Source of the DNA: Nitrosarchaeum sp.
Lineage (GTDB): Archaea > Thermoproteota > Nitrososphaeria > Nitrososphaerales > Nitrosopumilaceae
Direction of reading: 5' to 3'
Assembly (NCBI GenBank): GCA_023264875.1
Contig: JAHFUX010000003.1
Coordinates: 1 to 64,000, forward strand
DNA: 64,000 nt
This document shows, in pieces, positions 1-9,446 of the stretch; the first letter of the stretch is position 1; the number at the start of each line of letters is the position of its first letter. Position numbers and translations under genes: made by a program. Under the pieces are notes generated by a model. That model was not told where the DNA came from, searched no databases, and saw only the letters and a program-made list of their open reading frames with translations.

Positions 1-304
1 GTGGAGGAACTACATCTGGACAACCATCTGTGTCTTGAAATCCGTTAACTGTCTCATCTTGTGTAATACAGGAGTCTGAAGAATCTGGAATACCGTCACC
101 ATCTGTGTCAGTTGGTGGAACTATATCTGGACAACCATCTGTGTCTTGAAATCCGTTAACTGTCTCAGCTTGTGTAGGACAGGAGTCTGAAGAATCTGGA
201 ATACCGTCACCATCTGTGTCTGGATCTTGAGCAAATACATTATTTGGCAATAAAATGAATAGTAAAATGAAACCGATTAAAAGTGACTTGGTATTGTTTT
301 TCAT
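1..304 (-). CDS. Secreted protein with tandem TSP3-like Asp-rich ([12 protein letters not shown]) repeats; C-terminus runs off the window
   Basis: Manual reverse translation: [42 protein letters not shown]..., signal peptide then 37-aa (111-bp) repeats; open to the window edge, absent from ORF track. Confidence 0.8.
   Translation of the reverse strand, partial: MKNNTKSLLIGFILLFILLPNNVFAQDPDTDGDGIPDSSDSCPTQAETVNGFQDTDGCPDIVPPTDTDGDGIPDSSDSCITQDETVNGFQDTDGCPDVVPP
10..225 (-). repeat. 111-bp tandem coding repeat (37 aa), about two copies visible
   Basis: Near-identical blocks tctggacaaccatctgtgtcttgaaatccgttaactgtctca... offset by 111 bp. Confidence 0.85.
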
Positions 305-410
305 ATTTCTTTACCTATCTTGTGTTTATCTCAATTCCGATATAAAAAACGTTGAGATCATTTCATCCATATTTCGTGAATTTTAGATATTTGTAATAAA
401 AAGTTATGAG

Positions 411-1469
411 TTATTTTCTAGATTTCAAGTGTTTGTGAACTTTGAATCCAATTACAGCTGGTGCTGCAATATACATTCCCAAGTTTAATGTAATTACAGA
501 AATTCCCAATCCTAAGACTTCAGCTTCAGAACCATCATCAGCTAATGTCATAATCGAAAGTGTAGAAATCATAGGAGTGATAAAAGCTCTTACTGCCTCT
601 TGGAACATAGGATGCTCTCTTTCTAGATCAGCAATTGTAGGTGAGAATGAATAGTATAGTTGGTTAAATCCAGTCATAAAAGCCATACCAGATGTAGTAC
701 TCATTACAGTGTTATCTCTGATTTCTCTAAGGAATTGTACTTGAGGAGCCAATTCAGTGCCATATGCAGCAGTTGCAATTAGACATCCTGATTTTCCTTC
801 ACCTGTAGTTTTGACAACTTGACAAATACCATTTACCAATTCAGTTCCTTGACCACAAGTAGGTTCAGGTTCTGGTGTTGGTTCTGGTGTTGGTTCTGGT
901 GTTGGTTCTGGTGTTGGTTCTGGTTCTGGTTCGGATTCAGTAACACATTTTCCATTAATCAAAGTTTGACCAGATGGACATGTTAGTGGTGTTGTATCAC
1001 CACCAGAGATAATATCGCCAGAGCCACCAGTAAATTCAAACGTAATTGTAGATTTTAACCCAGAGAAATTAGCAAGAACGGTATAGTCACCAGGTGCTTT
1101 GAACTGTGGACCATCTGCTTTAAGACTTGTTTGAAAAGAGCCATCAGCATTAGGATGTACTTGAGCTATTGTGACAATATTATTATCTGGTGCTCGAACA
1201 ATAATTGCAACATCACCAGTACTAAGATTTTCAATATTATGTATCATGCCAGTAATAACAACTACACCACCTTGTCCATAGAGATCTTTATCAGTTTGTA
1301 AATTTAGATCATTTTTTGGAGGATCTACAGCATTAACACATTCATTATTTTGCCATACTTGATCAGATTCACAGTCTTCCGGACCTAAAGCATTGATAGT
1401 TCCAACAAAACTATAAGATAATAAAGAAATTACAAATAATGCTAGGAAAGCCCCACGCTTCATTTTCAT
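411..1469 (-). CDS. Secreted/membrane surface protein with Pro-Glu-Thr repeat linker and CLIATAAYG (CFI-box-like) C-terminal region
   Basis: Signal peptide; PEPTPEPTPEP linker; CLIATAAYGTELAPQVQFLREIRDN motif; C-terminal hydrophobic segment. Confidence 0.75.
   Translation of the reverse strand: MKMKRGAFLALFVISLLSYSFVGTINALGPEDCESDQVWQNNECVNAVDPPKNDLNLQTDKDLYGQGGVVVITGMIHNIENLSTGDVAIIVRAPDNNIVTIAQVHPNADGSFQTSLKADGPQFKAPGDYTVLANFSGLKSTITFEFTGGSGDIISGGDTTPLTCPSGQTLINGKCVTESEPEPEPTPEPTPEPTPEPTPEPEPTCGQGTELVNGICQVVKTTGEGKSGCLIATAAYGTELAPQVQFLREIRDNTVMSTTSGMAFMTGFNQLYYSFSPTIADLEREHPMFQEAVRAFITPMISTLSIMTLADDGSEAEVLGLGISVITLNLGMYIAAPAVIGFKVHKHLKSRK
864..932 (-). repeat. 12-bp coding tandem repeat (EPTP/EPEP)
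   Basis: ggttctggtgtt repeated several times. Confidence 0.85.
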
Positions 1470-1523
1470 TTTGAATCAGGTTTGAGGGTATTTATGTATT
1501 CAATGAAATAAAAATTGACCTGA

Positions 1524-4500
1524 TTATACTCGAATTATACCTTTTTTGACCAAGTATTGAAGTGATTTTATAAAGTCATCATCTGAGATTTGATCGCTAG
1601 ACCACCATCTTGCATTATTTTTGATCCAAGCAGGGATTACTCTTTCAGATATTGAATTTTCTTTTGTAGATATAATAATTCTGTCTTTAATCATCTGCTC
1701 CAATCCATCAATAAATTCAGAATCAGAGATAGAGGTAGAAGACCATCGTCTTGCATTGTCTTTAACCCAATCAGGAATATTTTGAGTAGAAACAGTAAAT
1801 GAAACTAGTCCAACATTAGTGTCATCATAAGATAATTGAATTTTATAAACACCTGGTAGAGAATTTTCATTTATTAAAAATGCTGCACGATAACTACCGC
1901 TATTAGTTATAAGTGCAGCAAAATTTTTAACAACACCATCAGGATGCGTTAAAGTTATAGCTAAAGGAATACCCCTTTTATGATTAGCAATACTACCAGA
2001 TAGAATTATTTCTTCAGAGTTGCCCGATGATGGAATTGTAATTTTATTTGTGCTTAGTTGTGGGGAATTTGAAAATTGTGTAGTATATTTATCTCGTAAC
2101 AAACTGAATATGTTCGAATTTCCAGAGACATCTCTAGAGTCATGATATTTTGCATCAAGACTGCCTCCAGCAGTAGAAATTAATTTTGTTCCAGATTGGT
2201 TACAAATCTGGGAAGGCATTTTGAATGTCCCTTCAAACACACCAGTGCTTGGTCCAGTCTCAACTAAAGTAAAACCTGTAGAAGCTAAACCACCATACTC
2301 AATTCCATTTACAGTACATCGTTTATAACGAATATCTTTAATTAAAATCTCCAACAAAATATTTCCATCTTTACCAACAGTATCTACATTTGAAGAAGTG
2401 GGATCATTGTTTACCAGATATATATCAACATTGTCACTTTTCAAATTAAGATCTGAATCTTTGAGAGTAAATGTTACAGGTTGACCAAATCTATAGGTAG
2501 ATGAACTAGTAGATACAACACCTGAATTAGTAGTAATGTCAGATTTAGTAGAAGTTGTTGTGATTACTCCAACGTTATCTAAATCAGAATAAGAAATAGA
2601 AATTCCTTTTTCATCAATTAATCTATTAGTTACAATGAATTTAATTTCATTATCTATTGTTCTTATTGTTTCAATGAAATTAGGATCTAAAATATTGAGT
2701 TGATTGGTTACAGCATATTCAAGAGAACCAACAAAGTTTGATGAGTTATCATTTGTCTCTTCTAATTCAAATCGATAAATGGCGTTGTTGATATCATTGT
2801 CGTTATCAAGTCCAAATGAAAATAAATCAAAAACAATTGGTTGATTATTTGTTTCAGTAGAAATATTTCCTACTCCAGAATTGTTATTAGATGAATCAAA
2901 ATTTATCACAACATATACAGTTCCACTTCTGCTAGATATTGCCTGAATATCGGAATCATCCAGTTGAATTAATCCATGTGAAGAAGATAAATCTCCAGAA
3001 TCAATTATAGTAATAGGTAAAGAACCTAAAGTGGTAAATGAAAGAGTAATTGAAGTATCTGTAAAATCAGTAATTCCAAAATCATTCGTAAAAGATCTGA
3101 GATCATAGTTTAACCAATTGGTCCCATTAGTATTTGAAAGAGAAGTGTTTATGAGAGTAGATCGTAAGTCAGATGCTGAAACTCCGAGATTCAATGATAT
3201 TTGCTCAAAGGGAGAAATGGCTACATTTGATGTATCAATAAATAATCTTGCAGAATTTTTGTCAGGTATAGAGGAATTTGAGGTATCACCGCCAACTAAT
3301 GTTGTGGATGATGAATGAAATTGCACATCATTTGCATTTCCAAGAGTAATTGGATTTCCAATCTCAAGTGTAGGTATAAGAGATGTGTCTCTGAAGACAT
3401 CCAAATCATCTTTAATTCCTGAATTGATGTTTTGATCAGGATCAAGAAGAGATACAGGGAATTTTGTTCCAGGTTTTAATGACTTGGACCCACCACCAAC
3501 AGTCAAGATAGGCTCATTTATTGAAACAGAAGATGTTGAGGAACCGGTAAGAACAGAGACAGATTTTTGATTATATTCTATTTGTCCAGTTTGACCTCTT
3601 GGAGCATCATCGAGAATTGCAATTATAGATTCATCATTATCATCAGCGCTATCAAATATTCCAGAGTTTGGACCACTCTCTACTAAAGTGACAATGTGTG
3701 AAAATGGGTTTCCAGGTATTGCATCATCAACAGAAGTATCAGGTTGCTCATCATTTGAATTTAATTCCATAATATTTCCTAGGGTGATTGAAAGTTGTCC
3801 ATTATCTTGAAAACCCAAATTAGAAAGATACGGAATCAAATTTACTAATCCTGCATTGCCGTTAGCAGAATTAGAACCAGAATCATCATATGCCTGATAA
3901 AAAGTGGCAATTGTGGAATTAATGTTGAATGTCCATGAATCTTCATCAGTTGGATCTTGATTTAATTGAAAATCATTTACAGTTAGAAAAACTTCTGAAT
4001 TCTGTGGATACAGATTTCTATCTATGTTCAGAGAAATATTTGCACTATCATCATATTCAAGAACAACATTTTGTGGATTTCCTCCAGCATTATATTGAAT
4101 TGTCACATCATCAAAAGAAAAGAGCTGGATTAATGGCCAGGCATCTGAGTCTAGCCCAATTTGTCCAGAGGGGATATTTGGATTAGTGTTAATTGATTTG
4201 GCATTTCTTACAACATTATTGAGATTGGTAGAACTTGTGGGTATTCCAGTGCATTGATTAAATGAAGCAGCACCATTTGTAAAACCAGATATACCATTAT
4301 TTCTTGGAACAGCAAAACCATCAGTTTCAGAAAGAGAGATTCCAAAAACAGAGGATGCAGTATCTCTACTACAAAAAACACCAAAGTCTAAACCTTTACC
4401 AGAGGTAGCAGATTGTGTAGAATCCGCTATTTTTGCTTTGTCGATATTTGCAAAATATGCATACCAATTACCATCAGTAGATTGAACCATTCGTAAAGAT

Positions 4501-4730
4501 TTACCATTAAGCGTAACATCAGGTTCACCTTTTCCTTCATCTGTATCGTGAAGATTTGAATCACGAATTACAACTTCAACTACCATAGAACCAGAAAAAC
4601 TATTGTCAAATAGGGAATTTTCAGCCGAAACAAACAGATTTGGGTTACTGGCAGCTTCCACCTGTATAATTGGGATTAAGAACATAGAAGAGATAATGGT
4701 AAGTAAAATGATTGATTTTCTGCGTAACAC
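1524..4730 (-). CDS. Large secreted cell-surface protein with duplicated C-terminal IPxWIKxNARWW module
   Basis: 1068 aa, N-terminal signal sequence, Ser/Asn/Asp-rich beta-type sequence, two C-terminal copies of a ~37-aa W-rich module. Confidence 0.75.
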   Translation of the reverse strand: MLRRKSIILLTIISSMFLIPIIQVEAASNPNLFVSAENSLFDNSFSGSMVVEVVIRDSNLHDTDEGKGEPDVTLNGKSLRMVQSTDGNWYAYFANIDKAKIADSTQSATSGKGLDFGVFCSRDTASSVFGISLSETDGFAVPRNNGISGFTNGAASFNQCTGIPTSSTNLNNVVRNAKSINTNPNIPSGQIGLDSDAWPLIQLFSFDDVTIQYNAGGNPQNVVLEYDDSANISLNIDRNLYPQNSEVFLTVNDFQLNQDPTDEDSWTFNINSTIATFYQAYDDSGSNSANGNAGLVNLIPYLSNLGFQDNGQLSITLGNIMELNSNDEQPDTSVDDAIPGNPFSHIVTLVESGPNSGIFDSADDNDESIIAILDDAPRGQTGQIEYNQKSVSVLTGSSTSSVSINEPILTVGGGSKSLKPGTKFPVSLLDPDQNINSGIKDDLDVFRDTSLIPTLEIGNPITLGNANDVQFHSSSTTLVGGDTSNSSIPDKNSARLFIDTSNVAISPFEQISLNLGVSASDLRSTLINTSLSNTNGTNWLNYDLRSFTNDFGITDFTDTSITLSFTTLGSLPITIIDSGDLSSSHGLIQLDDSDIQAISSRSGTVYVVINFDSSNNNSGVGNISTETNNQPIVFDLFSFGLDNDNDINNAIYRFELEETNDNSSNFVGSLEYAVTNQLNILDPNFIETIRTIDNEIKFIVTNRLIDEKGISISYSDLDNVGVITTTSTKSDITTNSGVVSTSSSTYRFGQPVTFTLKDSDLNLKSDNVDIYLVNNDPTSSNVDTVGKDGNILLEILIKDIRYKRCTVNGIEYGGLASTGFTLVETGPSTGVFEGTFKMPSQICNQSGTKLISTAGGSLDAKYHDSRDVSGNSNIFSLLRDKYTTQFSNSPQLSTNKITIPSSGNSEEIILSGSIANHKRGIPLAITLTHPDGVVKNFAALITNSGSYRAAFLINENSLPGVYKIQLSYDDTNVGLVSFTVSTQNIPDWVKDNARRWSSTSISDSEFIDGLEQMIKDRIIISTKENSISERVIPAWIKNNARWWSSDQISDDDFIKSLQYLVKKGIIRV

Positions 4731-4824
4731 AACAAAAAATATTACTTATCACAAATAATCTTGTCGCATGAATTATCTTCAGAATACTTGTAATACATGA
4801 GAGTAATTACTAAAACAGATAGAA

Positions 4825-6177
4825 ATGTTCATTCAGAGAACAAAGGTTTTACAGATTTCACTATTAGCCATATTTTCCGCATTTATTGTGGAATTAGTTT
4901 TTGGTTTAATTTCTAACAGTCTAGGTCTGATTACAGATAGTGTTCATGCGTTGCTGGACAGTGTTGTTACAGCAATACTGCTTTTGGCAGCTAGAATGGC
5001 AATCAAACCTCCAGATGAAGAACATACCTATGGTCATGGAAAAATTGAATCACTTGGAGGAATGATTGGTGGAATTGCGATTTTTCTAATAGCAGGATTT
5101 TTCATTTATGAATCAATTCAGAGATTACAAAGTCCTCTACCTAGTACATTGCCAGGGGTTTTTGCAATTATTGGTGGGCTATACACAATAGGAATAGATA
5201 TTTTTAGAATAATTCTTCTTCGAAAATCAATTAAAAAAATTGGAGGCACAACTCTCAAAGCTGATTTTTATCATGCGTTTATGGATCTTGGTTCAACAAT
5301 AGTTGCAATTGTAGGAATTGTGTTAGTATCATACGGATTCTATAATGGAGACTTTGTTGCAGCATTAATTCTAGGAGTAGTTTTAGCAATTCTCAGTTTA
5401 AAATTAATTCACAAGACAGCGCTAGAGCTTACAGATATCATATCACCAGAACTTGTAAGAAAAGTAAAAGAAATTGTTGTAAATACAGAAGGAGTAATAG
5501 GAGTTGAAGCAATTCTAATGAGAAGATCAGGGGACACAATATTTGCAGATGTCACAATATCATTAAGAGGAGATACCAGTTTTGATAGAGCACATGAAAT
5601 TAGCAGTATGGTTGAAAACAATATTAAAAATAAAATGTCAAATGCAGTAATCACCATTCATTTTGAACCAGATTGGAAGAATGTCCCTCTAGATGCAAAG
5701 ATTAACGATATTGCAAAAAGTGTAGACGGGGTCAAGGGAGTTCACAATATAATATCTCATAAAACCAAAGGAAAGACATATTCAAATCTACATGTAATGG
5801 TGGATAGAGAAATCAACCTATATTCTGCACATAAAATATCAGAGGTAATAGAACAAAAAATTCAAGAAAACATACCTGAAATAGAACATGTAACTATTCA
5901 TCTAGAACCATTTCTTACGGTTCCAATAAATTTAAACATAGAAGATAAGATCACTGAAGAAAAAATAAGAGGAATTTTAAAAAAATACACAGCAATAAAA
6001 AAAATAGGCCGCATAGTTTCTCTAAATTTTGAAAATATTCTTAAAATTGACATAGATTGTTCATTTGACAAGGAATCATCTATTGAAAAAGTCCACGACT
6101 TAACATCAGAAATCGAACATGTAATAAGAACTCAGATCAAAAATGCAGTAATTACAATACATCCTGAACCTATTTGA
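4825..6177 (+). CDS. Cation diffusion facilitator (CDF) family transporter with three C-terminal dimerisation-like domains
   Basis: N-terminal TM region with SLGLITDSVHALLD and HTYGHGKIE; three C-terminal segments ending V(I)TIHxEP. Confidence 0.85.
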   Translation: MFIQRTKVLQISLLAIFSAFIVELVFGLISNSLGLITDSVHALLDSVVTAILLLAARMAIKPPDEEHTYGHGKIESLGGMIGGIAIFLIAGFFIYESIQRLQSPLPSTLPGVFAIIGGLYTIGIDIFRIILLRKSIKKIGGTTLKADFYHAFMDLGSTIVAIVGIVLVSYGFYNGDFVAALILGVVLAILSLKLIHKTALELTDIISPELVRKVKEIVVNTEGVIGVEAILMRRSGDTIFADVTISLRGDTSFDRAHEISSMVENNIKNKMSNAVITIHFEPDWKNVPLDAKINDIAKSVDGVKGVHNIISHKTKGKTYSNLHVMVDREINLYSAHKISEVIEQKIQENIPEIEHVTIHLEPFLTVPINLNIEDKITEEKIRGILKKYTAIKKIGRIVSLNFENILKIDIDCSFDKESSIEKVHDLTSEIEHVIRTQIKNAVITIHPEPI

Positions 6178-6181
6178 AAAA

Positions 6182-7357
6182 TCAAACCAAGATACTTGTA
6201 AGATACATGATAAGCATTCCAACTCCAATTCCAGATACAATTGATGCCTGTACTAGTTTTTGTTCACTTTGGTAAAGCCATTTCAAAATTACCAGTGCAA
6301 CTTGGAAAATTGCTCCTGCACCTATTGACAAGAATACTATTGCAGTATAGGGAGAATAGAAAAATCCTCCAATCCAAGTACCCAAGATAGCAGGAGAACC
6401 TGCAATTAGACCCAAAATAATTATTTTTGATATAGGGGATTTTGTTTTGGCAAGTGGTGATGCAATGGCAATGCCCTCAGTCGTATTATGGAGTGCAAAT
6501 CCGACAATCAGAAAAGTGCTTAAAGCTACTTGGCCTAAACCGATCGCTGCTCCAATAGCTAGTCCCTCACCCAAATTATGCAGTCCTATTCCAATTGCAA
6601 TCATCAATCCAATAGCAAGTGGTTTGGAAGATGCTGTAAGATTAGTTCTTGAAGTTAGTTTTTCAGCAGAATAGTACAGTCCAAGAAATGACAATAAGGT
6701 AATAGTTATGATGAGTAATTCTCCATTGAAATTAGTAGAGAAATTCTCTTTTGAAACCTCAAATCCTTCGAGCATTGCATCAATACCTAGAAAAACTAAT
6801 AGACCGATGGTTAATGCTAGAAAAAAATTGTATTTATTTTTCCCAATTCTTTTGATAAATGGTAACCATAACAATCCAATCATTACAGGAATAATTCCCA
6901 CATAGGTTCCAATAATAGCAAAAAACCCAGCTAATTTGTAGTCAGATTTGATTGCAGGAGTTGCCGCTTCAATAAATTTATCAAATCTCACACCATCATC
7001 AAGAGTAATTCCAATTGTATATGGTTCTGCTTCATTCCAAGAAAAAGGAATTCTGACTAGTGCAGTTTCAAATCGCTCTAGAGATTTATCAGGCTCTATT
7101 GCAGCAGATTGAATTCGATCATTAACATCTGCCATTGCTATTTTCACAGGAATTGGACCGGTGTTGCGAACTGTAACATGTATTTCAGAATCAACAAATT
7201 CAATTTTTTCTATAGTTATTTCTGGTAAAGATACTCCAAATTCAAGCAAATCAGAACTAGGACCAATTAAATATAATATCATAATAACAAGAAAACCAAA
7301 TGGGATTATTCCACTTGCAATGGTTTTTACCTTTGAGTAGTTTTTCTTAATTTTCAT
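6182..7357 (-). CDS. ZIP-family metal transporter with N-terminal extracytoplasmic domain
   Basis: GLHNLGEGLAIGAAIGLG...ALHNTTEGIAIASPL motifs, multiple TM segments. Confidence 0.8.
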   Translation of the reverse strand: MKIKKNYSKVKTIASGIIPFGFLVIMILYLIGPSSDLLEFGVSLPEITIEKIEFVDSEIHVTVRNTGPIPVKIAMADVNDRIQSAAIEPDKSLERFETALVRIPFSWNEAEPYTIGITLDDGVRFDKFIEAATPAIKSDYKLAGFFAIIGTYVGIIPVMIGLLWLPFIKRIGKNKYNFFLALTIGLLVFLGIDAMLEGFEVSKENFSTNFNGELLIITITLLSFLGLYYSAEKLTSRTNLTASSKPLAIGLMIAIGIGLHNLGEGLAIGAAIGLGQVALSTFLIVGFALHNTTEGIAIASPLAKTKSPISKIIILGLIAGSPAILGTWIGGFFYSPYTAIVFLSIGAGAIFQVALVILKWLYQSEQKLVQASIVSGIGVGMLIMYLTSILV

Positions 7358-8399
7358 AATCTATTCCTGTTTGTGATTTTTGATCTGGGTTATCATTTAC
7401 TAGAAATATTCCAACCCATCCTTTTTCTGAAAATTCTACCTTATGTGCATGAAATAGATATTTTCCGGGATAATCATATTTGAATTCCATGATACCTCTT
7501 TCAGTTTGGGATAGTGTTATCATATCAGTATATGTGGAAGGAACAGTACTAGTACCTGTAGGATAGTAGTTGTACAGATTTCCATGTAGGTGGAAATTAT
7601 TTATTGGATCAAATTCCACCATATTTACAACATAGATGCGAATTAGCTCATTTGTTTTAATTTGGATTGGATGATGTTGGTAATAAAATGGAATTGAATT
7701 AGCAGCATAGAAATTATTTTCAGTATCAAAATCAGTATCAAATCCATTTAGAACCATAACCATTTCATCAGCTGACGGTCTTCCTTCTTTTGGATCTACT
7801 ATGTAAACACCATAAAGACCATGTGAAATATGTTCTTCAAGTGGCATAACATGACAGTGATATGGATGAACTCCCACAGGACCAGCTTCAAATTCATAAG
7901 TAAATTGTCCGCCACCAGGACCCACAGCTTCAAACACACCATCCATCTCAGCTGGATGAATTCCATGAAAATGCATTGTGTGGGATTTTGAGCCATTGTT
8001 GATGAAATGAATTCGAACTAAATCACCTTCAGTTGCACGAATTGTAGGACCAGGGACAGTTCCATTAAAAGTCCAAACATTGTAAAAAACACCAGGCGAT
8101 ATTTCTTGTATTTTATCATCTTCTGCAATTATTGTAAATTCTCTAATTGTTTGACCATTTAATTCAGAGATCCTTCCATAATTAAAATCTCGAAGATATT
8201 TGCCCGGATCGAATTCAACTGTTGAAGCAGTATAAAGTGGATCTAAAACATCTCCAGATGTTTGAATTACTTGACCTGAATGAGTAACAAACACTTTTGG
8301 TTCTAATTGAGCTTCGGAAAATACCGAAAAAACAATAATTGTTGAGACACCAATAATTGCAGATAGCATCAACATAGTAGTTGATCGATTAAGTTTCAA
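7347..8399 (-). CDS. Two-domain multicopper oxidase
   Basis: Copper motifs HTMHFHG, HPYHCHVMPLEEH, NFHLHGN, FHAHKVEF; N-terminal signal/anchor. Confidence 0.9.
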   Translation of the reverse strand: MKLNRSTTMLMLSAIIGVSTIIVFSVFSEAQLEPKVFVTHSGQVIQTSGDVLDPLYTASTVEFDPGKYLRDFNYGRISELNGQTIREFTIIAEDDKIQEISPGVFYNVWTFNGTVPGPTIRATEGDLVRIHFINNGSKSHTMHFHGIHPAEMDGVFEAVGPGGGQFTYEFEAGPVGVHPYHCHVMPLEEHISHGLYGVYIVDPKEGRPSADEMVMVLNGFDTDFDTENNFYAANSIPFYYQHHPIQIKTNELIRIYVVNMVEFDPINNFHLHGNLYNYYPTGTSTVPSTYTDMITLSQTERGIMEFKYDYPGKYLFHAHKVEFSEKGWVGIFLVNDNPDQKSQTGIDYEN

Positions 8400-8429
8400 G
8401 GATAATCAATAAATGTAATTTGTTTATTT

Positions 8430-8453
8430 AAAAGTTAGCCTAGGCTAACTTTT
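8430..8453. promoter_or_regulatory. Perfect 24-bp palindrome AAAAGTTAGCCTAGGCTAACTTTT, putative metalloregulator operator
   Basis: Exact self reverse-complement in the divergent intergenic region upstream of the multicopper oxidase. Confidence 0.65.
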
Positions 8454-8467
8454 TTAGCCTAATCTAA
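8454..8467. promoter_or_regulatory. Related half-degenerate element TTAGCCTAATCTAA
   Basis: Matches TTAG-N6-CTAA pattern of the adjacent palindrome. Confidence 0.45.
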
Positions 8468-8502
8468 ATTTATGAAGTAAAATGAATTCTATAGATTAAA
8501 AA

Positions 8503-8517
8503 TTAGGTTTAAACTAA
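8503..8517. promoter_or_regulatory. Related element TTAGGTTTAAACTAA
   Basis: TTAG-N7-CTAA just upstream of the 8537 gene. Confidence 0.4.
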
Positions 8518-8536
8518 AGAATATCACAAATAGACT

Positions 8537-9040
8537 ATGCAAAAATCAGGCATTCTTTTTGTGATTGTAGGTAGTATAGTAGGCGTGGGAATAATACTAT
8601 CTTTTTATGGAAACCAAGTAATTTTTGAAGACTTGAATAAAGGAGAGGGTCAAGTTAAATTTGCAGAAAATTTGATAATTCCAGTTGAATTAGATAATAC
8701 AGAAACACAAACTGGAATTTATGCAGTTCAGATAATTAATTTTAAAGAAGGAATCACAGCAAAAATATTAGATCCATTTGACAAAGAAATAGAGTCTCAA
8801 TTAATTGATGAAGAAGTTTTTGAAGGACGATTCAACATCACAGTATCAGGAATATACAAACTAGTTATAGAAAATACAAACGAAGAAGAAATCAAAGTCT
8901 TTGGAGTGATAGGACCAGAACCTGATGCAGGTAAGAAATCACTAGGGTTCATTTCCCTATACATTCTCATAATTGGATTGATTGGAATTGTAGGTGTTGC
9001 CATTTATGCAATCAAAAATCGCAAGAAATCTTTTAGTTAA
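8537..9040 (+). CDS. Hypothetical membrane protein, N- and C-terminal TM helices flanking a beta-rich ectodomain
   Basis: 167 aa ORF; hydrophobic N- and C-termini. Confidence 0.7.
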   Translation: MQKSGILFVIVGSIVGVGIILSFYGNQVIFEDLNKGEGQVKFAENLIIPVELDNTETQTGIYAVQIINFKEGITAKILDPFDKEIESQLIDEEVFEGRFNITVSGIYKLVIENTNEEEIKVFGVIGPEPDAGKKSLGFISLYILIIGLIGIVGVAIYAIKNRKKSFS

Positions 9041-9344
9041 GATAACTATCCATTTTTTCCAATCCTTCAATTGTTGCATTAAAGGTATCACTGTTTTCTA
9101 CAATTTGAGTTAATTTTTCAGTATTTGCAGAAAATATAGATTTTCCATTATTAGAATTTTTAAAAATAAATCCATGATCTATTAAATAAGAAAGTCTTTC
9201 AGAAACCTCACTTTCGGAAATAGAAATTTTTTCTGCCAAAAAGGAACATTCTTTTTCACCATCTTCTAATTCAGCTAAAATAGACGATGTAACAGGATCA
9301 AACATACAATCAACCACTTTTTCTCTATCAAAAGTATCATCCAT
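9033..9344 (-). CDS. Winged-helix (ArsR-like) transcriptional regulator
   Basis: FDPVTSSILAELEDGEKECSFLAEKISISESEVSERLSYLIDHGFI HTH-like pattern. Confidence 0.65.
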   Translation of the reverse strand: MDDTFDREKVVDCMFDPVTSSILAELEDGEKECSFLAEKISISESEVSERLSYLIDHGFIFKNSNNGKSIFSANTEKLTQIVENSDTFNATIEGLEKMDSYLN

Positions 9345-9446
9345 TTGTAATCATCAATCTTTATGTGAATTTATAACTTTTCTAAGTAAAAATTGAACAT
9401 GATTTACACCAATAGGATAATTAGTAAAACATTGTAATTACAAATA

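Noticed and set aside
1-225. CRISPR-like direct repeats at the window start
   Set aside because: Repeats are 111 bp, contiguous, in frame and encode TSP3-like protein repeats; no spacers.
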